Below are positions 1 through 6,200 of a stretch of 6,383 bases of DNA, in pieces. This stretch comes from Parachlamydiaceae bacterium (GTDB taxonomy: Bacteria > Chlamydiota > Chlamydiia > Chlamydiales > Parachlamydiaceae): assembly GCA_013815395.1 (NCBI GenBank), contig JACDGH010000156.1, positions 1-6,383 on the forward strand, read 5' to 3'. Position numbers and translations under genes: made by a program. How positions within the stretch are numbered: position 1 is the stretch's first letter; each line of letters starts with the position of its first letter. The notes under the pieces were generated by a model that was not told where the DNA came from, searched no databases, and was given only the letters and a program-made list of their open reading frames with translations.

Positions 1-40
1 AAATCGAAAGTTAAACCACTTAAAAAATGATTGGAATAAC

Positions 41-919
41 ATGAAAATTCAAAAAATATTTTTCTTTTGGTTTGTTTCATTTTTCTGTTTTTCTGCACCG
101 TTAAGTCTTTTTTCTAAAATTATAGAAATTTGTGATATTCAAGTGTTGGCTCCTTTTATAAATGAATCAAATAAAGAAGACAATGTTCTGATATTATTTG
201 ATATCGATGATACCCTAATAGACTCCCCAATTAGCTTAAACTCAGGACCATGGATTTCTTACTATTGGAAAAATGTTCCCAAGCTTTTGCCTGACAAGAT
301 GCCTATCATTGAAGAACTGATGTGGCATGTTTCAAAATCCATTCCTATTCTCCCGGTTGATTCAACCTCAGCCTCTTTAATTTCCGATTGTCAAAAAATT
401 TCATCAATGATTCCACTTGCCTTTACGGCTCGACCTATTTATAAAAAACAGATCGATGGAATTCAAGTCACAGAAAACCAACTTCTTAACATAAATATTA
501 ATTTCCGCCTTACTGCCCTACCCCCCAGCTTATCAAAACATCCTGCCCTTCATGCAGGAGTAATATTCACTTCGGGCAAGATGAAAGGCGACTTCTTGAA
601 AAAATTTTTATCTTCCACTGGTTATGTTCCTAAGCAGGTAATAGTTATAGATGACAAACTTGATCAAATAGAATCCATAGAAAAAAGTATGGAAGAAGCC
701 GGTATTAAAGTGAATTGCTTTTGGTACCGGCGCGCTTCCATGATTCGCCCCATATTTAATCTTCAGATAGCCAACGTACAGCTCGAATATTTACTTAAGC
801 ATCAACTAATTTTAAGTGATGAAGAAGCTGCAGGCCTACTTATAGCTTATGAAGATCGTTCCCCAGAGGAATTTCTAAAACAATTGATCGAATTTTATGG
901 AAAAACATACTTCAAATAA
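41..919 (+). CDS. DUF2608 family HAD-like phosphatase, exported
   Basis: This 292-residue protein has the HAD superfamily motifs in order. Motif I is FDIDDTLID with D54 and D56, motif II is the T129 of FTAR, motif III is a lysine near 180-182 (GKMKGD), and motif IV is the acidic pair D204-D205 in VIVIDDK. The overall pattern matches DUF2608, a family I know from Legionella and amoeba-associated chlamydiae without an assigned substrate. Residues 1-25 are very hydrophobic and rich in Phe after two lysines, so they look like a signal peptide; export to the periplasm or beyond is inferred. A GGA at 33-35, five bases before the ATG, is a modest ribosome binding site. The next gene starts 133 bases downstream and is also exported. 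A Mg-dependent phosphatase activity is likely from the intact motifs; the substrate is unknown. Confidence 0.8.
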   Translation: MKIQKIFFFWFVSFFCFSAPLSLFSKIIEICDIQVLAPFINESNKEDNVLILFDIDDTLIDSPISLNSGPWISYYWKNVPKLLPDKMPIIEELMWHVSKSIPILPVDSTSASLISDCQKISSMIPLAFTARPIYKKQIDGIQVTENQLLNININFRLTALPPSLSKHPALHAGVIFTSGKMKGDFLKKFLSSTGYVPKQVIVIDDKLDQIESIEKSMEEAGIKVNCFWYRRASMIRPIFNLQIANVQLEYLLKHQLILSDEEAAGLLIAYEDRSPEEFLKQLIEFYGKTYFK

Positions 920-963
920 AAAAGCCAAAAGATATTCATTTGCATGAAATCCAAAAAATTTAG

Positions 964-991
964 TTGAATTTTTACTTCGTATCGTTATATT
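964..991 (+). promoter_or_regulatory. Candidate sigma-70-like promoter for the phosphoribosyltransferase gene
   Basis: TTGAAT (964-969) and TATATT (986-991) are separated by 16 bases and would start transcription near 998, about 55 bases before the ATG at 1053. The match is good, but the region is AT-rich, so chance matches are easy. No convincing terminator separates it from the upstream gene, so co-transcription is also possible. Confidence 0.35.
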
Positions 992-1052
992 CTTTGACCT
1001 CAATAAAAAAATGTGATCCCCCATATTTTTTACAACAACCCAGGATTCTTTC

Positions 1053-1604
1053 ATGAACCAAATGTCAATAACCCTTCTATGTTCCCCTATTTTCATCCTT
1101 TGCATCCTCTTTTTTGCCTCTAGCTGCGTTACAGCCCATGAGACAATAAAGATATATGTCGATTGTGATAAAGTTCAAACAATGTGCAAAGAACTTTGTA
1201 CGATCATCAAAAGCGATGATTATAAACCTGATCTTTTAATCGGACTTTCTCGAGGGGGGCTACAACCTGCCAGTTATCTTGCGGGCGAAAAACAGCTAAA
1301 CCTTCGTAATGTCGCTACGATTGCATTAACATCTTATGACGATGGAGCTAAGCAAGGATATATTAAAATTGTCATGCCATTTCATGTGGAAGATTATAAA
1401 AAATATAAATCTATTTTAATCGTTGACGACCTTGTTGATTCCGGAAAAACGATGTCGTTTATTAAAAGCTTCCTTGAAAAGGAATTACCAGAATCCACGA
1501 TTAAAGTAGCAGTTTTGTACTACAAACCGACCTCTTCCAAAATCCAACCAGATTACTATGTGCAAGAAACAGATGAATGGATTGTTTTTCCCTGGGAGAA
1601 TTAA
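1053..1604 (+). CDS. Exported purine-type phosphoribosyltransferase
   Basis: This 183-residue protein is a type I phosphoribosyltransferase. The PRPP-binding loop is ILIVDDLVDSGKT (121-133), the earlier pyrophosphate-loop segment is GLSRGGL (64-70), and the C-terminal TDEWIVFPWE (173-182) is typical of Gpt-like xanthine/hypoxanthine enzymes. These transfer ribose phosphate from PRPP to a purine base in salvage. Residues 1-28 form a hydrophobic leader ending FFASSCVTA. It could be a signal peptide, or a weak lipobox with C25. The leader appears real: AGGA at 1042-1045 sits seven bases before this ATG. There is no in-frame ATG, GTG or TTG between codon 4 and M43, and starting at M43 would remove the first strand of the fold. 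The exact base used cannot be read from the sequence. Confidence 0.8.
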   Translation: MNQMSITLLCSPIFILCILFFASSCVTAHETIKIYVDCDKVQTMCKELCTIIKSDDYKPDLLIGLSRGGLQPASYLAGEKQLNLRNVATIALTSYDDGAKQGYIKIVMPFHVEDYKKYKSILIVDDLVDSGKTMSFIKSFLEKELPESTIKVAVLYYKPTSSKIQPDYYVQETDEWIVFPWEN

Positions 1605-1662
1605 TTATATAATTGAAATTAATGAAATCTTAACACTTTCTTTATCTTTCTTTAATCTTTTT

Positions 1663-1682
1663 CCGAGATACTCGGTTTTTTT
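1663..1682 (+). terminator. Short hairpin with T7 run
   Basis: CCGAG (1663-1667), loop ATA, CTCGG (1671-1675), then seven Ts (1676-1682). This fits a small intrinsic terminator for the phosphoribosyltransferase gene. The stem is only five pairs, and it ends seven bases before the ribosome binding site of the next gene. It could instead be a 5' leader hairpin of that gene's transcript. Confidence 0.5.
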
Positions 1683-1689
1683 AAAACCT

Positions 1690-1694
1690 AAGGA
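1690..1694 (+). promoter_or_regulatory. Ribosome binding site that decides the start of the repeat protein
   Basis: AAGGA lies eight bases before ATG 1703. It overlaps the alternative in-frame ATG at 1694, which would have no usable site of its own, so 1703 is the better start. Confidence 0.7.
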
Positions 1695-1702
1695 TGGTAA
1701 AT

Positions 1703-3886
1703 ATGACAAATAAGCTTTCGAATCTTTATGCAAACATGTTCAATAGACATAGTGCTCAATACCCTAAAGATGAGGTTCGCGTATTACGTCCTACCCATCA
1801 ATATTCTGGATTAGTTTCACAAATTGGTCAAACACACACTTCAAGTGAACGCTGCGTAGATAATGCCGTGGTTATAACCAGTGTAGATGACCGCACACGT
1901 CAAACTGCTCATGAATATTTTACTTCTCTTGTCAGTGAAACTTCAAAAAATCAAGACAAACATACAACCAATCGCAATAAGGGCATTGCAACTACAGTTT
2001 TAGGATCTTTAACCGCAACTGCAAGTATAGCCTGTCTGGCTGTCTCACCTTTTGCACCGCTTGTGATCGTTTCTATATTGGTAGGAAGCATTGCAACAGC
2101 AGCTTTAGGAATCAAGCAATTGCATCACCATCAAAAAGCTCTTAGTGAATTGCACATTGATAAAGATGTCCTTAAAAATCAAAATGAACAATGGAACGAC
2201 CCTATTAACTTAATCGTTAGTCAAAGAAAACGTGCGGGTATTGAAGGCTTTCAATATGTTTTTAACAACAATCTTAAAAACAATGCCATACATCCTGAAG
2301 AAGTGAAAGCTCTTTGGACTCGTGACTTTGTCAAACTAATGAACAATCCTATCAATCCAGTTCAAATATTTAATGAGAATATTCTTGGAAAAACTCGCTT
2401 TCAATATACCTGGGATGCGTCTCCACAGCCTATACAAACAGTTCAGGGAACAATTTTTCCAATGCAATTGAATAAAATGGCCAGTCTTTATCATGATTGC
2501 CATCAAGCTTTCAACCGTTTTGAAAAAGAAATTGACCTTGAGTTCAATGCCATTATTCTTCGACGCTCAGAACTCATAAAAGAAGCATCTTTGCTTAAAG
2601 CTCAATGGCTAGTACCTGCTGAAAGAATGTATTCGTTAGGTTCTCAAGAGGCTGAGAGCCTCTATCAGTCGAGCTATAACGCTTTAGTTCAACAAAGAGA
2701 TAATGAAATCGCGTCTATAGAAAGAGCTTACTATTACAATGTCAGAAACACTGGAGATGAAGAAGAAGTTAGATATAAGGCACACCTTCAATCTCTTTGT
2801 CGTAATGCAATTGATGCCACTCATCAAGAATTTAAAAGACACCCAGCGGTGCTTTCTATTCAAGATGCTTACGAAAAAGACCGACGCATGAATACTTTAC
2901 TATACAATCAATCTAAACTGGTTGTTGACAACTTTTTCGATCAACGTTTGCGCGAACTAGATAGAGAAGTTATTCAGGCTAAACAGCAAGTTGAACAACA
3001 ACGTTCCAATGGGCTTCAGCATTTTACAAACTTGCTAAATAGAGTGCTTCATCCTCAAAATGAATTGGCTTTGGATTCGCTTTCTATATCTTCACCTCTA
3101 ATTATGCGCAATTGGAAGATCTCTAATTTAGATTTGAATTGGCATGATGTTTTTGGTAAGCTACCCCATTTCCACTCCTCTTTTGCAAGCGATATCACTG
3201 AAAATGCTTGGAATCGTTTTTGGGGAGCTCAAGGCTTGGGGCGTTTTGCTTCGCAACCCACCCATTCGTGGAAAACTCTCTTTAGCGACAGATCACATTT
3301 TCCTTTTCAAAATGACTGGTTCAGAGTTAAAACATATTCTCAACAATTTCAAAGACCAACTTTCTGCCGTCCAGTAGTTGTGCCCCCTCCTCCATTTCAT
3401 AGGGAAGCACAAAGACCTCGTCCTCCAGTTGTGCCGGAGCATTCTTTCCCGCACAATGATGGAAATCGTGTACCCGTAGGAAGAGGTCAAATTGATCCAA
3501 GGCCTCATCAACCCATTCTTCCTATTACACCAGAGCGATCTGTAAGACCAAGTGTTGACAACCATGTACGTGTTGGGTTTGGGACAACTGAGCGTAGACC
3601 TCATCAACCCGTGCCTCCTGTCGCACCAGAGCGACCTGTAAGACCAAGCGTAGATAATCATGTACGTGTTGGGTTTGGGACAACTGAGCGTAGACCTCAT
3701 CAACCCGTGCCTCCTGTCGCACCAGAGCGACCTGTAAGACCAAGCGTAGATAATCATGTACGTGTTGGGTTTGGGACAACTGAGCGTAGACCTCATCAAC
3801 CCGTGCCTCCTGTCGCACCAGAGCGCACTGTGGAAGACGACCAAAGCCGTGTGCGCGTAGGTTACGGAAGAACAGAACGCAGATAG
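1703..3886 (+). CDS. Large repeat protein with Inc-like hydrophobic hairpin and PxxPxR repeats
   Basis: I do not recognise a named family. The protein has 727 residues from ATG 1703 (730 from ATG 1694). Residues 1-93 are polar and rich in Asn, Ser and Thr. Residues 94-138 hold two hydrophobic stretches split by SPFAP, a bilobed pattern like that of chlamydial inclusion-membrane (Inc) proteins, which are type III secreted. Residues 262-447 are charged, with long Glu/Arg/Gln/Lys-rich stretches likely to be helical or coiled coil. From about 555 the chain is rich in Pro, Arg and His. Residues 600-727 are four 32-residue units, each containing PxxPxR, preceded by a decayed unit at 574-599. There is no cleavable signal peptide. 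Flanking terminators suggest a monocistronic gene. A secreted effector or inclusion-membrane role is inferred from architecture only; the alternative is a bacterial membrane protein with a cytosolic tail. Confidence 0.85.
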   Translation: MTNKLSNLYANMFNRHSAQYPKDEVRVLRPTHQYSGLVSQIGQTHTSSERCVDNAVVITSVDDRTRQTAHEYFTSLVSETSKNQDKHTTNRNKGIATTVLGSLTATASIACLAVSPFAPLVIVSILVGSIATAALGIKQLHHHQKALSELHIDKDVLKNQNEQWNDPINLIVSQRKRAGIEGFQYVFNNNLKNNAIHPEEVKALWTRDFVKLMNNPINPVQIFNENILGKTRFQYTWDASPQPIQTVQGTIFPMQLNKMASLYHDCHQAFNRFEKEIDLEFNAIILRRSELIKEASLLKAQWLVPAERMYSLGSQEAESLYQSSYNALVQQRDNEIASIERAYYYNVRNTGDEEEVRYKAHLQSLCRNAIDATHQEFKRHPAVLSIQDAYEKDRRMNTLLYNQSKLVVDNFFDQRLRELDREVIQAKQQVEQQRSNGLQHFTNLLNRVLHPQNELALDSLSISSPLIMRNWKISNLDLNWHDVFGKLPHFHSSFASDITENAWNRFWGAQGLGRFASQPTHSWKTLFSDRSHFPFQNDWFRVKTYSQQFQRPTFCRPVVVPPPPFHREAQRPRPPVVPEHSFPHNDGNRVPVGRGQIDPRPHQPILPITPERSVRPSVDNHVRVGFGTTERRPHQPVPPVAPERPVRPSVDNHVRVGFGTTERRPHQPVPPVAPERPVRPSVDNHVRVGFGTTERRPHQPVPPVAPERTVEDDQSRVRVGYGRTERR
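3500..3883 (+). repeat. Tandem 96-bp coding repeats, four units
   Basis: Units are 3500-3595, 3596-3691, 3692-3787 and 3788-3883, followed directly by the TAG stop. Units 2 and 3 are identical by eye, and exact 96-bp periodicity holds over 3563-3825. Unit 1 is diverged in its first two thirds; unit 4 diverges after 3825. The period is a multiple of three, so gain or loss of units keeps the frame. The consensus begins RPHQPVPPVAPER and ends VRVGFGTTER. Confidence 0.95.
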
Positions 3887-3914
3887 TTTTTTTAAACAAC
3901 TTAACTTTTGACTA

Positions 3915-3958
3915 CAGTGAGTTTATTTCGTTCTGCGAAATAAACTCACTGCTATTTT
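3915..3958 (+). terminator. Strong intrinsic terminator after the repeat protein
   Basis: A perfect 16-bp stem (3915-3930 with 3936-3951, beginning CAGTGAGTTTATTTCG) with the five-base loop TTCTG is followed by the T-rich CTATTTTAT. It lies 29 bases after the stop codon. Confidence 0.9.
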
Positions 3959-4239
3959 ATTATATATTGCAAAAGTGTCTTGCCACTCAGAGAGCCCTAA
4001 GTTGATTTTAACATGATAAACAGCCTGAGTGTGTCTTTATTTTCAATATGCAGAGCTCTAATTGCTTACATTCCACAAAAAAAAACAATGGAATTCCCAA
4101 GAAATGAATTCAAAAAATTCCAATGAAAACAATTATTAGACCTTCTTCATACAAATTTTTGTAAATTTGGCTTTATTGAAAAAAAATGGTATAACAACAT
4201 TTTTGGAAAAAAAAACGCTTCTTTAGAAAAAATTCTTGC
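3959..4239. other. AT-rich intergenic stretch with no recognised gene
   Basis: No reading frame here looks coding. Visible structure is minor: CACTCAG and CTGAGTG as a spaced inverted pair around 3985-4040, and a perfect CAAATTT/AAATTTG hairpin at 4152-4169. The frame of the following leucine-rich fragment is open back to the stop at 4192-4194 but contains no ATG. The stretch may be decayed sequence belonging to that remnant. Confidence 0.5.
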
Positions 4240-4431
4240 TTGCATCTAAGTCTTTATCAGGTAGAACTTGATGAAGTTCCAGGCCCAATTAGACACTTAT
4301 CATGCTTAGAAACCATTGATTTTGCTTTAAATACACTCCCTTTTTGGATTTGGGAGTTGTCACAATTGCGCGAACTTAATAAAAGGTTAAAAAGAGTTAA
4401 ACTTCGCTTAAAAATCACAACATTAAAATAG
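4240..4431 (+). pseudogene. Leucine-rich-repeat protein fragment
   Basis: The 63-codon frame reads as two bacterial leucine-rich repeats. They are VPGPIRHLSCLETIDF (13-28) and LPFWIWELSQLRELN (33-47), of the form LPxxIxxLxxLxxL. After these, the frame turns into a Lys/Arg-rich tail. The two prolines are 20 residues apart rather than the usual 23 or so, which suggests a small internal deletion. The only start is TTG at 4240 with no ribosome binding site, and the frame upstream is short and Lys/Phe-rich. LRR proteins are numerous in amoeba-associated chlamydiae, so this is most likely the relic of a larger member. The last 17 bases overlap the 3' end of the convergent membrane-protein gene. A tiny functional LRR protein is possible but unlikely. 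Confidence 0.55.
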
Positions 4432-5056
4432 CGAAATAATGACAAACACTGCCGCAAAGAACAAACAAATGCCAAATGCCATGGTTGAATGGAAGCTTTT
4501 CCCAGACAAAAAATATAGATCCTATTGTATAAAATAGACCTCCCACCATCGTAAGGATTAAGGCTGTCACAGATAATTTATCTACTAAAGTTGACCAACT
4601 TAAGACCACCAGCCACCCCATGACAAGATAGGAAATCAATGAAATAGCTTGAAAACGATTGAATGCAATTATTTTTATGCCTATCCCTACCACTGCAATT
4701 GTCCATTCTATAGCCAGTAATGTCCATCCGTTACTTTCTCTCAGTGGTCCTAGTGCAAAGGGAGTGTAGCATCCAGCAATCAGCAGATAAATACAGGCGT
4801 GATCGACCACCTGAAGTACGCTCTTGTGAGATAAATTGGTGCATCCATGATAAAAGGTAGATGCTAAATATAAAAGAACTAGCGTGCTTCCATAAATCGA
4901 AAAGCTTGCTATCGTCCAAGGATCCTCACGTAAAACGCTATAAAAAATTAAAATAGGCAACCCAATGAGACTTAATATTAATCCAATTAAATGCGTCCAA
5001 TGATTTAAAAGCTCTTCCTTATAGGACTCCCCTGAAACAGGACAAATATCACTCAT
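4415..5056 (-). CDS. Hemolysin III / PAQR family membrane protein
   Basis: This 213-residue, very hydrophobic protein shows about seven membrane helices and the conserved HlyIII/PAQR signatures. These are ELLNHWTHLIG (15-25), STFYH (66-70), DHACIYLLIAGCYTPF (85-100), and a C-terminal HGIWHLFVLCG (192-202) with HxxxH. H70, H192 and H196 correspond to the zinc-binding histidines known from the PAQR superfamily. Length is normal for bacterial HlyIII. The name comes from a hemolytic Bacillus cereus homologue; most bacterial members have no proven hemolysin role, and hydrolase or lipid-homeostasis functions are discussed for the superfamily. AAGGGA (5068-5063, read on the minus strand) sits six bases before the ATG at 5056. 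The gene stands alone on its strand and converges on the LRR fragment. Confidence 0.9.
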   Translation of the reverse strand: MSDICPVSGESYKEELLNHWTHLIGLILSLIGLPILIFYSVLREDPWTIASFSIYGSTLVLLYLASTFYHGCTNLSHKSVLQVVDHACIYLLIAGCYTPFALGPLRESNGWTLLAIEWTIAVVGIGIKIIAFNRFQAISLISYLVMGWLVVLSWSTLVDKLSVTALILTMVGGLFYTIGSIFFVWEKLPFNHGIWHLFVLCGSVCHYFAILML

Positions 5057-5096
5057 GGCTAATCCCTTAAAAAATTTTAATCATCTTATCACATTT

Positions 5097-5125
5097 TTTT
5101 TATGCTACCTATCTTTAAATTTCAA
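5097..5125 (-). promoter_or_regulatory. Candidate promoter for the HlyIII gene
   Basis: On the minus strand, TTGAAA (5125-5120) and TAAAAA (5102-5097) are 17 bases apart, about 40 bases upstream of the start codon. The -35 match is good and the -10 match is weak. Confidence 0.25.
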
Positions 5126-5300
5126 CGAAAGAAAGTATCATCTAACCTAAATTAAGAAAAAGCTAAAAAAAAGTTCTTGGGAAAAATTGGGGGGCGGGGT
5201 GCTACGAGATTGTGGCAGAGGTAAAGCATGCATAAATTTTAAAATAACAGTTTTTCAACTTTTTTTTGCTCATTTTTTTTCTTTTTGTAGCTCATACTGA

Positions 5301-5369
5301 AGCTGCAACGAGCAGAGCGAGTGCTGCGCAGGTATGGGTAAACACATCAAAATTGTCCTAAACCGGGGA
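5301..5369 (+). repeat. Core of left arm of the fold-back element
   Basis: This segment matches the reverse complement of 5510-5578 at 59 of 69 positions by hand count, including an uninterrupted 25-base match at 5316-5340. Eight of the ten differences are transitions. An open frame through it includes SECCAGMGKHIKI. Confidence 0.85.
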
Positions 5370-5509
5370 ACGTGTTCATCTTTTTTGCTTGCGGCTTTTC
5401 TCTTTTTTTTATTATAAAGAATAGTGTGCGCATTTCGATCAAACAGGAACGATATTGATCGTGTCTTTGAATAAAAAAGGAGCAAAAATGAAAAAAATGA
5501 GGAACCGAC

Positions 5510-5578
5510 TCCGCGGTTTAGAGTAATTTTAATGTGCCTACCCATACCTGCGCAGCACTCGCTATGCTCATTGCGGCT
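5510..5578 (-). repeat. Core of right arm of the fold-back element
   Basis: This is the inverted partner of 5301-5369; the uninterrupted match is at 5539-5563. Read on the minus strand it has the same open frame, SECCAGMGRHIKI. Confidence 0.85.
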
Positions 5579-5739
5579 TGGGAATGGGCTAGATAATGAT
5601 AGAAAAATGAGCAAAAAAGATGGAACACTGTAATTAAAAAATCTATGGACATTGTACATCTATCACAATGTCGCTGTTAGTCAATACATTGTCCCCGCCC
5701 CCAATTCTTCCCAAGAACCAAAAAAAACTGTAAATCAAA

Positions 5740-5768
5740 TGGATAAATAATTTTCCCCATGCTATAAT
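5740..5768 (+). promoter_or_regulatory. Promoter of ssrA
   Basis: A perfect TATAAT (5763-5768) is preceded at 17 bases by TGGATA (5740-5745), four of six matches to the -35 consensus. The start would fall near 5775, so a short 5' leader must be removed, as RNase P does for tmRNA. The A8 tract at 5720-5727 just upstream could act as an UP-like element. Confidence 0.65.
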
Positions 5769-5784
5769 AAGAGAGTAACAATAC

Positions 5785-6200
5785 GGGGGTGTCACGGTTT
5801 CGACTGGGAAATGAAGTATTGATTGCATGCGGAGGTATTCGGCTGGCCTCCTAAAAAGCCGATAAAACAATAAATGCAAACGACAAAATCGTTGCGCTAG
5901 ACTTCGCAAACAACGAGTGTGAACTTGTTGAGTGTGCTGCCTAGTTTGTAGCTCAAACCTAACAGTTTGAGCAACACGATAGCCTAAGGTTGGACCAGGG
6001 GCCTTAGAATCTATCGATATATCACTTGGTGTGTGCCTTGTTTCCGACGCTTCCAGGAAACACTGCTCGAGAATAAACGAAGCGGCTTTCAGTTAGTGTG
6101 GCATCTTGCATCGACTGCGAGCTCAACACTCAAGATGCTAAGCATGTAGATATCTTTATGTAGTTTGCTTAGGACGAGAGTTCAATTCTCTCCACCTCCA
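5785..6200 (+). ncRNA. ssrA: Transfer-messenger RNA (tmRNA)
   Basis: This is a one-piece tmRNA of 416 bases that rescues stalled ribosomes with SmpB and tags the product for proteolysis. The acceptor stem pairs GGGGGTG (5785-5791) with CACCTCC (6193-6199), with one G-U pair, and the discriminator is A6200. The T arm is GAGAG-TTCAATT-CTCTC (6176-6192). Pseudoknot 1 pairs GGAGG (5831-5835) with CCTCC (5847-5851) and TCGGCT (5839-5844) with AGCCGA (5857-5862). The tag frame resumes at GCA 5876 and ends at TAG 5942-5944. It encodes 22 residues beginning ANDKIVALD and ending VECAA, so the Ala-Ala end is kept. The 5' half and the pseudoknot segment resemble Chlamydia tmRNA from memory. The 3' CCA is not encoded: A6200 is followed by ATT. 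The downstream flank is recombinase sequence on the other strand. Confidence 0.97.
5876..5944 (+). other. tmRNA proteolysis-tag reading frame
   Basis: There are 22 codons from the GCA resume codon to TAG. The tag starts with the common AND and ends in CAA. It contains two cysteines, both following Glu. At 22 residues it is about twice as long as the E. coli tag, as I recall also for Chlamydia. Confidence 0.9.

Larger units (their letters stand above)
5173..5718. mobile_element. MITE-like fold-back element, about 546 bp
   Basis: The two halves are imperfect reverse complements over almost the full length, centred near 5445. The outer ends are GTTCTTGGGAAAAATTGG (from 5173) and, on the other strand, GTTCTTGGGAAGAATTGG (from 5718), both followed by a G-run and CGGGG. 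The arms also match around 5241-5300 with 5579-5634 and most strongly at 5301-5369 with 5510-5578. Near the centre, CGATCAA (5436-5442) faces TTGATCG (5455-5461). The right arm holds about 16 extra bases near 5640-5690. Immediately outside lie A8 at 5165-5172 and A8 at 5720-5727, which could be an 8-bp target duplication, although homopolymers are weak evidence. No transposase is encoded. Alternatives are an inverted duplication of a 270-bp repeat, or a long structured RNA. Confidence 0.7.

Noticed and set aside
954..973. AAAAATT/AATTTTT hairpin as terminator of the first gene
   Set aside because: The stem is purely A/T, overlaps a candidate promoter, and lacks a convincing T-run context.
875..1105. 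76-codon minus-strand open frame between the first two genes
   Set aside because: It overlaps the ends of both genes and the promoter region, with AT-rich composition and no similarity recognised.
1694..1696. ATG 1694 as start of the repeat protein
   Set aside because: It overlaps the AAGGA ribosome binding site that is correctly spaced for ATG 1703.
3500..3883. Repeats as a CRISPR array
   Set aside because: The repeats are contiguous 96-bp coding units without spacers and translate in frame to the end of the protein.
3293..3899. Two long minus-strand open frames opposite the repeat region
   Set aside because: The 96-bp period is a multiple of three, so any frame that is open in one unit stays open in all. 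They are antisense shadows of the repeat array with no ribosome binding site or family resemblance.
4257..4475. 72-codon minus-strand open frame opposite the LRR fragment
   Set aside because: The opposite strand shows clear leucine-rich-repeat periodicity, and the frame runs into the 3' end of the HlyIII gene in another register.
5270..5659. 129-codon minus-strand open frame in the fold-back element
   Set aside because: Its product mirrors the palindrome (similar peptides at both ends in opposite frames) and has no recognisable domain or good start, so it is best explained by the inverted repeat itself.
5643..5909. 88-codon minus-strand open frame over the ssrA promoter and 5' end
   Set aside because: It covers the antisense of tmRNA and its promoter; the RNA gene explains the sequence.
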